NCBI GenBank assembly: GCA_019321725.1
Contig: CM033108.1
Span: 3,480,001-3,544,000 of the forward strand
Direction: 5' to 3'
From: Paulownia fortunei
Lineage: Eukaryota; Streptophyta; Magnoliopsida; Lamiales; Paulowniaceae
DNA length: 64,000 bases
The stretch's first letter is position 1, and each line of letters starts with the position of its first letter. Below, in pieces: positions 1-17,506 of the stretch. Position numbers and translations under genes: made by a program. The notes under the pieces were generated by a model. It worked only from the letters and a program-made list of their open reading frames with translations. It had not been told where the DNA came from and searched no databases.

Positions 1-419
1 TCATTATAAGAATCAATATAATAAATTAGTTCAAAAATTAAAAAGTTTTATTTTCTATTGTGGCAAAGCGGTAATTTTGGTATAGAATAAATTTGTGTTC
101 CTTTGAAACATTATCGGATCTCTAAGGATCAATTTGAGGTGTGTGAAATTTGTGGATGGCTCTTACTTGAAATATTAATTTATTTAATTTAAAATATTTG
201 ATTAACAAAATCTAATGCTCCTAGACCTAATAATATATCATGAAATCACTTATAGGCAACACTTGTGGCTGAAGATTTTTTTAATAATTTTTTAACTTAA
301 ATCTACATTCATTGTCGTAAAATCTTTCTTTTTTATAAATTTTGATAATTTTAATCACAAAATAAAATTAATAAAATATATCTCAAGATAATATTAAATA
401 GTCTTAGACTTTTGAGTCC

Positions 420-1280
420 AACCTATGCATGGATTGACCTTGATAGACAGCATCCAATGATTGGCCCTGATAGACAATTATATCATGCGACATCAAGCTA
501 TGACATTGTGAATTGTGGAGACAACTATATCATGGAATATCAAGCGACAGCTATAGCATGGAAGCTATGGCATTGTGGAGATCAGCCCCTGGATATTATC
601 AAGTAATTGAGGTGACAAATTATCATTAGAAATGGGCCAAGATTGTACTTGTGAATCACTATATCATGGAACATCAAGCAATTAAAGCTATGATCGGCTA
701 TTGTAGATCTAAACCCCTAATACTAGAGCGACAAGTTATCATTAGGTCAAGATTTTGATTGTGGTATCCAGCGTAGATCAATAAAATAAGAATTTAAGTA
801 TTTGAAGTATGATCTCAACCCCTTATTGATTGGTGGCCGTGTACCTATCAAATAATCAAGTGACAAGTTATGGTGGTGGAATCAAAATAGATTAATAAAA
901 AAAGAATTTAAGTATTTGAAATATGATCTCGTCCTGATTGATTGTTGGTCCGTGTAATTATCAAATAATTGAATGACAAGTTATGCATTGTAGATCTTTA
1001 TCTCTTAATTGATTGTTGACCTGTGTAGCTAATAAGCAATTGAGTAATAAGTCATTAAAAAAAAAATTATGTATTTGAAATATTTTGTATTTAAATGATA
1101 GACAATTATATCATGGAACATTAAGCAATGGCATTGTGAATCTCAATCCCTGATTGATTGGTGGCTTTTATAACTATTAAGTAATTGAGTGACAAGTTAT
1201 GCATTATGGATCTCCATTCCTTGATTGTTTGCCAATGTAGCTATCAAGCAATTGAGTAACAAATTATTATCAGGGTTGTG
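420..1280. repeat. Degenerate tandem repeat cluster
   Basis: The stretch is built from diverged copies of a unit containing 'gattgattggtggcc..gtgtagctatcaa' followed by 'taattgagtgacaagttat'. Recognisable copies lie near 590, 725, 825, 930, 1000, 1150 and 1225, spaced roughly 75-130 bp. A second motif, 'tatcatgga(a)catcaagcaa', recurs near 535, 665 and 1110. No open frame is conserved across the copies, so this looks like an old minisatellite or satellite remnant. Bases 1-420 are AT-rich and show nothing recognisable. Confidence 0.65.
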
Positions 1281-1830
1281 CCCAAATCGTATAATCCATT
1301 GTTATTTATTAAAAAAAAAAAATTAAGTATTTACACTTAAAAAGCAGTGTAATGTGACAGAAAAGACCTCACAAGTCACAACTTCGATGTTTAAATGTAA
1401 CATATTTTGTCATTTTCTTAAGGGTATTTAAGAGATTTTTTATATTATCATGTTTAATCATACAATCCAAACGTTTAACTTACATATATTATAAATTAAT
1501 CTTATCAATTTCGTCCACAAATCCAAAGGATGGCTTAAGATGTATTATTTAATTTAGGATTAATAATTATACTAAATTAATCAAGATATGCAGTAGTATG
1601 ATAGTGGTTTCCATCTGTGGAAGGAAAAACCAATGCATAAAGAAGGGGTGAAACTTAAAAAGTGAACCGCGTTCTGATTCACTGAAACCGGACCGGTTAC
1701 GTCAATCGTGAACCGGTCTGGAAAATAGAACAATGGCAGATTAAACACACCATTACTTTCTCTCTCTAAAAACTTCCGAAACTTCCGCAGCTCCATTCTC
1801 TAATGAAATTACTGTCTTGTACATACGCTC

Positions 1831-1846
1831 AAAACCCTAACCCTAG
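1831..1846 (+). promoter_or_regulatory. Telo-box-like motif upstream of the YY1-type gene
   Basis: The run 'aaaaccctaaccctag' contains AAACCCTA, the telo-box found near the transcription starts of many plant housekeeping genes. It lies 70-85 bases before the start codon at 1916, so it is in the 5'UTR or core promoter. Its function here is inferred from the motif only. Confidence 0.45.
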
Positions 1847-1915
1847 TTTCAGCTGATGAAGAGTTTTTTCAATTGATTTACGAAAATCGGCCGTCTGGCA
1901 CAAAGAGAAAAAGCA

Positions 1916-7143
<5,228 letters not shown>

Positions 7144-7407
7144 GCATACGCATGTTGCCGTTTGCATGTCCTCTTTAGATGAACAGATGTAATTTCCTTT
7201 TATTTTCTTTTTTCTCTCTGTGGCCCGTCTTATAAGAAGATTAAGTGTTCAATAACGTCTCTTTACAGACCAGAAAAAATAACCCCGCTATTTTTTTCAG
7301 ACCTTGCGATTTAGAAGTTGTTTAAACTTTATCCTATATGTAAATACTTGAGAACAAGCAACAAAGATGCAGGTGTTTTGAGTTGTCTGAAAGATTAAAA
7401 CTTGTAC

Positions 7408-7576
7408 CATGTTTGGTATTATTTTTCCGTTCATTTTTTGTTCTCAATTTATTCTTTTAAAATAAATTAAACATTCATTATGTATTTCAATATATGTTTC
7501 TCTAAATGTACACATTTTTCAATATATTTTCTCAAAAACACATTTTCCCACAATACTCAAAACAATACAAAACATA
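7408..7576. mobile_element. Short MITE with ATGTTTGGT-type ends
   Basis: The left end 'catgtttggtattattttt' is an inverted match to the right end 'caaaacaatacaaaacatag'. The inside is AT-rich and non-coding. The element lies just past the YY1 stop. Its end sequence resembles the element at 17792-18149. No target-site duplication was fixed. The rest of 7144-8556 is the two 3' flanks of convergent genes with no further gene. Confidence 0.5.
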
Positions 7577-8556
7577 GTATTTAACTCTAGGAATAATTTG
7601 AGCTTATGATGCTTTATTTTTTATTTTTTAATTTATTTTTTGTGCATTTGTTGATCACCGTTCTAAACAGAAGCTCATATTTGAGCACATTTTCCTTTGG
7701 CAACAAGAAACATAAGAAGTGATAGTTTGGCATCTAGTTCCTGAAAAATTATATTTATGAGGAAATAAAAAAAAAATGAGAAAGTAGCTTTTATAGAAAG
7801 GAGAATGATTTTTGTAATGTGTTTAGATAAAGGACCAAATTGTAATAATTATCTCTCTTTTTTGAAATGTATTTGGAAGTACATGTATTTCTGAGAATAT
7901 TATGTAGATAAAAATATAATAATTATAACTGATATAACATGTCATTTGAAAAGTTGTTTGAATATAGCAATATTTTTTAAAAAATGAAAAAATGTCAGAA
8001 AAGTTTTTTAGACAAACCCTTATGTGAAAAAAATATACCCCGTAATGAATTTCTCTAATATAATTCCATAAGCAATCACTCCCTAAGCCCTTGACATTAT
8101 TTCACTTCTTTAACAAAGGAAAGGTGGTGGGTGTGACTTGGAATTGTTCTTTTCAATCACCTTAATGTTAGAATCTATTAGTGTTTATATGAGTAGACAG
8201 ATTATTAATTTTTTTAAGAGCAACCAAATTAAATGCTTCTTTTTTCTTTTTTTTTTAAACTAACTTTTATGAACAAAGGTAAAGCTCATTTCAGTTGAAC
8301 ACTGAATACTAATATAGCAAGGTTCAAGCAATTTTGCTATAAATGAGCATTCATACAATAATTTCAGGATTTGCGACTCTAGACCATATGAAGCAACACA
8401 TAACAGACTTGAACCAACAGCAACAGAGTTTTCAAAATTCAAGTACCCCTCAATGACTTGGAAAGAGTTATAAACAGAGCAAATAATGAGGCTAGCATGG
8501 TAGAATCCAAAACCAAAAATGCTCTCTATATCAAGGGGTCGCCATCCTGAATCCAT

Positions 8557-10824
8557 CTAATGGGATTTCACATACTCTTGAACAATATGAAGACCCTCAC
8601 TTTCTTCCCCATAATCCTGCAAAGTAATTGGAACATAATTATGAAGGAAAGTGTTGGTGGTTTTGTCCAGTTATTAAAGGAATGGTAAAGTTCTAGTCTC
8701 ACTCCAAAAGGGAAACTTTAGAATTCATATAAATTCCTAGCCCGTACCTTCACAACAACACAGGAGCAACCGACCACCTTCCTTGCTTTTCCTTCAGAAT
8801 CAATCTTACACAGCTGAATGCAGATAATAGAGAGACAAAACCACCAATAATATTAATGATATGAAGAAAAAGCCTAAGGATACTGATGCATAAAAATAAA
8901 AAAAAATACCATGATAAAATCAACGATTGATAAAAATCAACAAAAATAAATTACACTCATACGACAGCAAAAACAGGAATAAAATTTGAGAAACTAAAGA
9001 CAAGCATTTAGGGTTTTGGTCTGTTCCATGAAATCAATCCAAAATAATTTCCTTCCATCATTATAGCATATGCTTGATCAATGTGAAAAACTTGGGCAAT
9101 GTTTGGATTTGTTTGGGTTTCCTTTTAACTAAATTGGAATATAGAATAAATGTGTAGAGGGAAGAAACCATCAGATAGATGGATTATCACATCAATATTG
9201 ACACTCCAAGGTGTCTCAGACGACCGTCGTGAGAGATTTAAATCCATAATCATCCTTTGGCTTCAGAAACAACAGACAAAATACGACCCTCAAGTGAATA
9301 GTGTAAGAAAAGCAAAATTTAATGAACCCTAAAACCTTGCTACAAATTCAGCACATTACAGAGGCTCTCTTTCTTTTCATTTAACTTTCATCTGGTCCTT
9401 ATAAAATGCCTTATGCAAAAGGTCCCTTTTATTTTTTAACTTATGAAGTTAACTAGAGAAGTATTAAACTTATGTTTCCTCCTTAGATGTTCAGGTAGAT
9501 ATTGGAGAGACCTATCCAAATTCAACTGAAGGAATACACTGATATTGGGTGCTCCAATCATCTCCAAGGCATAGTGGTAGGTGCCAAAGAGCCAAACTTC
9601 AGACCCATGTGCCCGCCCATTCTACATACCCATCCCAAATTCAACTAAAAACTGAAGATTGGATTTCAAAATAATAGAGTGAGGATAAGAAAATGCACTA
9701 CAAGGTCACTTACTCCAGCCCACTCGCCAAGAGTTTTAGCACTAGGCACCGTTATCAAGCTAACATTATGATCAGCACATAGCGCTTTCACCAATTTAAC
9801 ATAGTCAGCCTGATCGCAGTCCTCCGCCAAAACACAAAGCTGAGCAGCATGCTTCTCAATAACCTTAGCAGCTTCATGGAGCCCTCGAGCAAGGCCAGCA
9901 TGAGCCCGTGACTTCCTCAGCACCAGCTGCAAAGCAGTCATGATATCCATAGGCTCTCCGAGAGCTGGAGCTGGAGCTGGAGCTGGTGCTGAAGCCTCTG
10001 CAACAGCAGCATCCTCACTGTAAAGAGACAAAACATAGGATGTATTACAAAAGAAAATAAAAAACTGGGAAACGCAATAAGCAAAAGAACCTTATTAAGA
10101 AATTCATAATCCTTCTCCGATTTTTCCAGTCCTTCACAAGTAAAAAATTATGCAGACATATATTGATAGAGGTAAATTGGTGTGATGCTAAATGTGACAC
10201 AATGAATAATAGAACCTCAAGTAACTTGCAGAGATAATGTTTGCGTACATACCAAATAAAATCCAAGATATCAAGATTCAGGATATTAAAAAGAAAAGGC
10301 TACTGAATGTCACCCAGTAATAAAAAATAAAATAAAAACAGAAAATCTTAAGAGAAAATATTATGTTTATGATGCAAATCTATTCTTAAACTTCCGTTTG
10401 CAAGGGAAAACACAGCCGGTTGCCTTGTTTTAGTGGACTAAGACAGGCCAAAAGGTAAAGGCCCCAATGGCATAGTGCAAAGACATGCAATAAAACAAGA
10501 ATGCAGCCAGCTAACTCGGATAAATGGTCAGATAAACCTGATCTAAGTTTCCAGTACCGATAATGATACCCCACAAAACTATGGAAACTGAGTCTTATTT
10601 TGACACAATTCATTTGTAAAATATGCAGTTCCGGACATCAATTACCCATAAAATATTAGAATTATACCTTTAAAGTTCAAAATTTCCAGTTACTCTGACA
10701 TTGCATACTAAAATCTTATTTCGACACAATTCATTGGTAAAATATGCAGTTCGAGAAATCAAATTCGCATAAACATACACTAAGTAAATTTTTAAAGTTC
10801 AAAACAGTCCAATTACCCTGACAT
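8557..10824 (-). CDS. RPS12: 40S ribosomal protein S12 (eS12), four coding-region exons
   Basis: Coding exons on the minus strand: 10817-10824 (ATGTCAGG), 9714-10017, 8748-8813 and 8557-8616, totalling 438 bp (145 aa). This is the usual plant length (Arabidopsis 144). The protein starts MSGEDAAV, has an Ala/Pro-rich lead, then the eS12 core with [38 protein letters not shown] and [19 protein letters not shown], and ends EYVKSH. It is a small-subunit protein of the cytosolic ribosome with an L7Ae-like fold. The start comes from the mini-exon at 10817, whose ATG TCA GG joins in frame to TGAGGAT at 10017; the ATG-like start at 10031 lies in the intron. A non-coding 5' exon probably precedes it (11268 to about 11305). 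The mini-exon region is tandemly duplicated (see 10593-10830). Confidence 0.93.
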
Positions 10825-10830
10825 TTTCCT
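10593..10830. repeat. 121-bp tandem duplication covering the eS12 start mini-exon
   Basis: Two diverged copies lie head to tail. Each contains 'cttatttYgacacaattcat', then 'gtaaaatatgcagttc', then 'aaagttcaaaa' and finally a block ending 'ctgacatt'. Copy A is about 10593-10702, copy B about 10713-10826. The final block of copy B is the eS12 start exon (minus strand ATGTCAGG, donor GTAATT). Copy A keeps ATGTCAGA at 10694-10701 followed by GTAACT, so a start codon, phase and donor are retained. The upstream acceptor region is not in the duplicated part. Confidence 0.7.
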
Positions 10831-11267
10831 TCCAGATATGAACCTCGGGAGCTTCTAACCTGTTGCCATCAGCGAATAAGCAACAAAATTAGGGAAAAAA
10901 AGAAAAGGAAAAAAAATGGATACAGCTTCTAAAAGTTCCTTATATATAATTCCACCATTTTACTAAAAAAATTCTGAAAATCACTCAACAATTTTAACTT
11001 TAACAGAACAGAATTGGACAGTCAATGTTTCTTGATTTTTTTTTCAACGACAATAAAATAATACAACAGCATTTGCAGAATTATCAACTCGCAGTGATAC
11101 TGTCCGTGAATACGGTGAATTTATATATGATCCATCTCAAAATCCGCAATCATTCTACGATGTAATTTAAAGAGGAATTCCAAAAAAGAAGTGAAACATA
11201 TAATCAGAATTTACTATATCTAAACCCGTAAATATAACATGCCTAGCGCATCAAAATATATCTACAC

Positions 11268-11368
11268 CTGCTGGTGTAATGGCGGCGGCGCTACGGAGGA
11301 GAGTGGTTGAAGTGGTGGAGGAAGTGAAGTGAGCTTTATACTGTGTGAGGGGCAGGCATAAACCCTAA
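11268..11368 (-). promoter_or_regulatory. eS12 core promoter and likely 5'UTR exon
   Basis: On the minus strand a telo-box (complement of 'aaaccctaa' at 11360-11368) is followed by a TATA box (TATAAA at 11335-11340). A pyrimidine-rich stretch and a putative non-coding exon follow, ending at a GTGTAG donor (exon edge 11268). Telo-box plus TATA is typical of plant ribosomal protein genes. The transcription start near 11305 is inferred from TATA spacing. Confidence 0.55.
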
Positions 11369-11974
11369 CTTGAACAGTTTAAAACTCGATTTACTAAAAT
11401 ACCCTTGCTCTTTTAATTGTTTCGCGAAATGAATTAGATTGAATTAAAAATATTATCTTATTAAGTGTGTATATTTTTCTGAAGTTGTGTTTTAATGTGT
11501 GGCGATTGAATGAGGGCAACATGATAAATAAATTTAAATTTTTATCAAATATTTAATAATTATGTTTGAATAAATTTTAATTGAATCGAATGCAAATTAA
11601 ATTTGAATAATTTATATTTTTGTATATATTATTATTTTTACTAATTAAGTCAAATTCGATCTGAGTTTCAATTTTATCAAATGAAAAAATAAACTCAAGT
11701 ATGATTTGTTATTTTAAGGAATTTAATTCAAACAAACTTTTGAATTAAATATTAAATAATTTAATTTATTTTTCAACCCAATTAAAAAAAAATCTTATAC
11801 CATATTACTAATCACGTCAAAATTGAGGTCAAATTTCATTTATTGATATGGGATTATGAGCATGATAAGTGCACTTTAATATACTTTATTTTGAATATTA
11901 GTAGTTGACATATGCTTACAGATTACTCATTATTTTTATTTTTTTAATTTAAGTATCTCAATTTATACTATATT
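11369..11974. other. AT-rich intergenic DNA, no gene seen
   Basis: Stop codons are frequent in all frames, and the stretch is made of short A/T-rich words with some palindromic 'aattcaaa/tttgaatt' pieces around 11560-11760. These may be decayed transposon ends. I can support nothing specific. Confidence 0.6.
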
Positions 11975-12260
11975 ATATTTTGAAACTCCAATACTTATGC
12001 TCCTAGAACATTGAAGCGGTTAAATTGTGAAATATATTTCAACTGGATCACAGGTTGCTCATGAACTATACACTTTTACGCACAAGAAACCGCCTTCAAA
12101 GTAATTGCTCCATACCAAACTCCGGTCACAGGGTCCCACTTGCTACATACCGAAATTGAGTTGTAAATTTCCATCAGAATTCGAATCACCACCCTTTCGT
12201 TGAAAGCAAGTAACATGTTGATTGATTCACAAGTTGATAATTGATTTTGGCATGATTTGT
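11975..12260 (-). mobile_element. Diverged SINE-like copy
   Basis: Read on the minus strand, the 3' part contains 'cttcaatgttctaggagcat' and a following 'gtttcaaaatataatatagt', which aligns with the 3' part of the clearer SINE-like element at 48725-48975. A degenerate B-box-like stretch, 'gtgattcgaattc', lies near 12180. The A box is not recognisable. The gap from 12260 to 13322 holds AT-rich DNA with a poly-T tract at about 12489-12508 and no gene. Confidence 0.4.
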
Positions 12261-13322
12261 TATATTTAGTGCAAGTTCTAAAACTCAAATGGATTCCCAA
12301 AGAGCTTGATGCAGAATAAAAAAATAAGAGTTAATTTTTCACCTCTAAGTAGAAAATTAGAGGCAAAATAATAGCAAAATTAAGTCATTTAGCAAAATGT
12401 AATTTAGAAACATAGCACAAAATACAATTATTTTCCACTTTTCTTTTTATAATCACATCCACCAAGTAGGGTAAATTGCATAAAATCCTTTTTTTTTTTT
12501 TTTTTTTTTGCACGTGTTCTACAACCATTAAAATTTTTTAACTTCATTAAATTTTATCTTAAAATAAATTATACTTATCATTTTGTTGGACATCATTTTT
12601 ATTCAACTTTAAATATCAATTGTTAAATTTTATATAAATATTTGATGATCTTTAAATCATACACGAATCTCAACAAATGTTGGTCCGTATTTTTATTTAA
12701 TTTAGAAATGAAGTATTCTCTATGTACAACTAACCCATGTAGAAACTGCATGTAGAAACTATTAATAACTAAAAATCTTCTTTCAAATTTTTCGAAATAA
12801 ATACTTATTTAACTAACAAAATTTCTATCATATTTGAAAATATCTTGTTCTCAGCACTAAAGTACCCATCTCATTACAATTCCCAGATTTCAAAAAAATA
12901 AAAATAAAACTGTGAAGCAATTATTTTTATTAATTAAAAATACGATAAGAAATAAAATGAGAAATGACTATAAAAATATATCTATTATTGTTATTTTTAA
13001 TCTACAATTTTCTCATTCATTTCGGTCCATAACATGTCTTTTTTAAATTTGATTTCCTTCAAACAAATTCAAATATTCCTAATATTTGAAGAATACAATT
13101 GAAGATAATTTTTCAATAAACCTAAGTCTTACTAGCTATTTATACTATTTATGCTACTAGATATTTACAAAGTGGTTTTTTCATCAACCTTTTCTACTAT
13201 TTATGAATATAGAATTATCTAATAATGAATTATCAATCTGCAATATACTTTTATATAGAGTGAGCTTTATTAAAATTCTAAATTTGAGGTTAAAGGGATT
13301 CCAAATGATCTTTTTATTTTAG

Positions 13323-13532
13323 GTTAAGTACAAAAATCATAACTGAGATTTGATCTATTTAGAGAAATTATCATTCTAAGTTTCTAAGTTATAAATATTT
13401 GTTTGATATTTTTTATTATTTTACATATTGCTGGTATTTGTAAATTAAAGACAAATTTTAAAAAAATATTTATAATTTATAAACTTAGAGAGTAGTTTGG
13501 ATAAATTGATTTGATTTTTGTAATTAATCATT
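13323..13532. mobile_element. MITE with long imperfect inverted repeats
   Basis: The left arm 'ggttaagtacaaaaatcata...ctaagtttctaagttataaatattt' matches the reverse complement of the right arm, 'aaatatttataatttataaacttagagag' through 'tttttgtaattaatc'. The arms are about 80 bp each, with a short AT-rich centre. It is non-coding, and its family and target-site duplication are not determined. Confidence 0.6.
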
Positions 13533-13764
13533 TATTTTATTTTATTTTCTCTACCATTTGATTAAGCCAAATGATAAAAACCAGAATCATAGACCAAATT
13601 AATCCAACTATTATTGTTAATTCTATCTTAAAGCTGTGAAATGGGACGGCCTAGATTGAGCAGATCAGGCCAACCTATTTATTTTATTTTTTATTTTTTT
13701 GAGTTTTCATATTTGTAGTCAGATTTAAAATTAAATTGATCATATGAAGTTTAATTCTCTTTTG

Positions 13765-14060
13765 TTATTTTGTGATTCTAAATTTATTTTTCTAACTTTG
13801 GTTTTTAATTTTCCTTTGATCATTTAAGATCTATTTTTTTAAGTTTCGCTTTGTATTTTCCTCTTATTATATACATATATTTTGCTAAGTTGGATCCTAA
13901 ATCTATTTTCTAAATTTTGGTTTTTAGAATTTTATTTTGATTACTCTAAATTAATTTTCCTAATTTTTGTTTTGAATTTTCCTTTCGATTATTCTAAATT
14001 TATTTTGCTAAGTTTGGTTTCGAATTTTCCTTTGATCATTCTAAATTTTGTTTTGAACGT
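13765..14060. repeat. Minisatellite, about 50-60 bp AT-rich unit
   Basis: The unit reads roughly 'attctaaatttattttgcta' then 'agtttggttttgaattttcctttgatc'. It repeats about five or six times with substitutions, giving a long spurious Phe/Leu/Asn-rich open frame on the plus strand at 13882-14085. The array is best explained by tandem duplication, not coding. Confidence 0.7.
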
Positions 14061-15966
14061 AGTGAAATTTTACTTTGGAAGTTGAAAAATATTTGGCAAC
14101 TAAGTGAATAAAATGATGCATGATGGTTCAAAAAACAAAAAAACCAAAAAACAACTCAATAACTTAAACCTCGATTTTACATAAGAATAAACAATTAGGA
14201 TATTACATTTGGGCCTCCATAATTTTATGGCCTATGAAATTTAATGGGCCTTCAAAAGTTGATGTTTCAAAATTAAACTTTTTATGAGCATACACCATCT
14301 AATTATTTAAATTTTTTTTAAATACTTTTTAATGAGTATCTAAAATTATTAAAAAATTCATCGATGTGAGCATATACTCTATGCAAATTTCACAAAGTCA
14401 AGAACAATTAGCAATTTTTAGATAAGTATAAACTAAGAACTACTTGATATAATTATAAAATGTCCATAAATTTTAAAGAAACTCAAGTGAAGATGACACG
14501 CTCTTAACCCACAGGACGAGACCTGCAAGCGAGACTCCGACATAATAGGTTTTTGATAGCAATTACTTACCACTCGTCTTTACTTTACGAAAATAATTAA
14601 TTCAAACTGGACATGAGACTTAATAAAAATTATTGTGCACCTTCTACATTGATAGCACCGTTAGGGCCGACTTTGATGTTATCTCAAGCCAGGCTCACTA
14701 GATGGCTTTCACAAGCAAAACTCAGGCACAATACGCTGTTCTAGCAACTACTTCATACTATTTCTAGTTTATTGGAAAATGAGGTATCCATTGTATCTAA
14801 TTATAAATAATATTAAATTTTTTATTATAATCAATATGAGATATTACAAGAACTCTTTGGTATAAATCTAAAATGTCAAAAAAAAAATTATAAAAGTTCA
14901 GTTCAAAAGTTTCTTAATTTGATAATAAACTGTCTACAGTTTCAAATTAAAATTTAATTGAATTTTTTTACAAAATTAGTATAAATTATCTATAAATTTT
15001 AATAAATATAAATGAACTACTTAAAGTATGTAGATTGCCTGAAATCTAATTATATTCAGTCGAATGTTGAAAAAAATTCTCATCAATATTTGTTTTGTAA
15101 AATAACTAGCACAAGGAAATATTCATACCTTCAAACTTTTTGTAAGTTGAGATTATCATTTTGAAATTCAAATTTTAAACTTTGCTCGAGCTATTGTAGT
15201 ATGGTGAAGGATGATCAAAATGATATTCTTCAAGCGAAAAAAGGAGAGGTCAAGTTTTAATGCCAGCTCTAGTGGATCAAAAACTTCCAAGTAGGAAAAA
15301 ATTTAAAAAAGAAAAAGAAAAGAGAAGCAATAATGTTGAGACACGTGTACTTAATTATTTCAATCACAATAAATAACGAATAAAATTTAAGTTATATTTA
15401 TAGGGTACGGTATTTTATTGATTATTCATGGTCAATTGAAATATTCAAGTGACTTTTAATTTTGTCACCTTTTTTTATGGAATAAAATAAATTAATTTAT
15501 TGGCTAATTATGTAATTTGAGTCACAATTTGATGATCTTGTTAGATTTTAATAACAATTCTATAAAATTGAGATGTCACTTCAAATTAAATTGCACCATA
15601 TGTTATAATAAAATATGTAAGCCAAGCAAATGAGGACATGGAATTTGATATTTTCTCTTTGAAATCATGGAAACATTGAAGAGATAACATCTAAGATTTT
15701 CAAGTAGATTATAGTCCTAATTGACTAAAATTACATACAATCAAGGGTAATAGTGAGAAATGTCTCAAAATTCTCTCCAACTAAGGTCATCAAATTCAAA
15801 AAATAAATTCAAAGTATTCAAGAATATAATACCAAAATATAATATTTGATTAGAGGTTAGTCCCACCAATTAACATTAATAAAACACTATTTTTTTATAA
15901 GAATAAAACACCAAATTAACTATGAAAGATCAAGAATGCTCAAGGCGTTCAAGTCAGAGAGATTAA
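14061..15966. other. Gene-free intergenic stretch
   Basis: Mostly AT-rich sequence with stops in all frames. An island at about 14490-14760 is less AT-rich (it includes 'ccacaggacgagacctgcaa' and 'ctcaagccaggctcactaga') but contains no frame I recognise. It could be a relic of a transposon or pseudogene. Nothing else is supported. Confidence 0.5.
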
Positions 15967-16342
15967 GAGGGTGTTTGGCTAAACTTATTTAAAATATTTT
16001 ATAAGTTTTTATATCTTATAAAATATTTTTATAATTTATAAGATATTAGATATTATTTTAAAAATAAGTTATTGAAGTGTTTTGGATAAAATAAGATTAT
16101 AAAACTTTTAAAATATTAGTAATGATAATTTTATAATTAAAATTAAAAGAGTTTGTTAAAATAAAATTTTAATTTGAAAATAAGTTAGGGTGGAGGTACT
16201 TGTTTTTAGAAGTTTATAAACTTTTTTTTTATCTTATAAATTTTTTTAAAAAAAAATTATCAAATACTTTTTGAAACGTTATAAATTTTTAAATAACTTA
16301 TAAAATATTTTGAAAAACTTATAAAGTCAGTCAACCACTCTC
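15967..16342. mobile_element. Tourist-like (PIF/Harbinger) MITE
   Basis: The element starts 'gagggtgtttggctaaac' and ends with the inverted counterpart '...gtcagtcaaccactctc'. It is flanked on both sides by TAA (15964-15966 and 16343-16345), the 3-bp target-site duplication typical of PIF/Harbinger MITEs, whose ends commonly read GGGTGTTTGG. The 376-bp interior is palindromic, with many 'ttataaaatattt' words. No coding capacity. Confidence 0.75.
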
Positions 16343-16432
16343 TAAATGGCTAATACTTATGTTACATTTTCAATTCTATAAAAAATAAAATATTTAAAAG
16401 TAAAAGTTTACTTGAAACATCTACTAGAAGAA

Positions 16433-16462
16433 CCCCCCCACCCCACCCCACCCCACCCCACC
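16433..16462. repeat. (CCCCA)n tract, G-quadruplex-capable on the minus strand
   Basis: A run of CCCCA units begins in 'aaccccccca' and ends before 'ccaaacc'. The minus strand has at least five GGGG blocks separated by single bases, enough for a G-quadruplex. Downstream, near 16555-16615, 'cttaggttttgtgtatttaa' is tandemly duplicated. Confidence 0.8.
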
Positions 16463-17506
16463 AAACCAATTAAGTGAAGCAATTGTGTGACAAATAATAA
16501 TTGGTTAATTAAAACTACTAATAGTTGGTGGGCTTTAGTGCCAGCACACAACAACAGGTCTTAGGTTTTGTGTATTTAAAACCATCTTAGGTTTTGTGTA
16601 TTTAAGACCATCTTAGAAAGATGAAAAATGTTGAGATTATAACTCCAAATTACATTGGTTGCTTCCCAAGTTAAGGACTATATTTTCAAAAAAAAAAAAA
16701 AGGACTATATTTTCACAATAAGTTCTCCTAGTAAATAAACACACCTAACTAAAATCAAAGCCTGTTTATTTGTTTATATTTTCAAAAGAAATCTTTTATC
16801 TTTTTATTATTTAAAATTTTAAAAATGCATTTATTTTATTCATTTTTATAAAAATTATAATTTATTTTTATTTTTAAAAATTCATTCATACACCTGTTAA
16901 ATTTATTTTCAAATTTATTCACATATCACACTTTTTCATATAAAAAATTCTATAAAATAGATATATTTTTATTTTTAAATTTATATATTTTATATATAAA
17001 TATAATTAATCAAAAAATATTTTTATTTTTACATAAAATTTTGATGAAAATATTTTAAATTCAGAAAATGTTAGAATCTTTGAAAATCAAACCAAAAATG
17101 GGCACAAAATTTTCTACTTTTTATCACAATGGTGAATGTGTACCATATGATGATTAGATGTTGGTCCCTGAAAACAGTTGCTCCATTGATGTTTGACAAT
17201 GACCCATCAAACTTTCTCAATCCAGGGCAAGGTACAAAAAAAACACCAAGTAAAAAAAGCTCATTTTTACCTTTCCACCTTTCATGGGGTTTCACAGAAA
17301 ATTACTGAAAAGTTGAATCTACAGCTTTTTTAGTAAGTCTTTTTTTACTTGGAGCAGTAACTGTATGTGCTCATGACTTTTCTTGGCAAGAAAAATTGCA
17401 AATGTTTATAACTTTTTAAGTGTTGGTGTAATATTTTTGACACATTCTGTACAGAAATTTCTGAGCAATGAAAACTGGGGTTTTACTTGAAAAAGGAAGT
17501 CCAAGT

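Noticed and set aside
412..606. 64-codon frame near the left edge
   Set aside because: It falls inside the degenerate tandem repeats, and no family resemblance is seen.
9666..10031. Apparent eS12 start giving MSLYSED
   Set aside because: The bases just before TGAGGAT read as an intron 3' end (ctttacag). The mini-exon at 10817-10824 supplies the conserved MSG start.
13882..14085. Phe/Leu/Asn-rich frame on the plus strand
   Set aside because: Created by an AT-rich minisatellite whose unit happens to lack stops.
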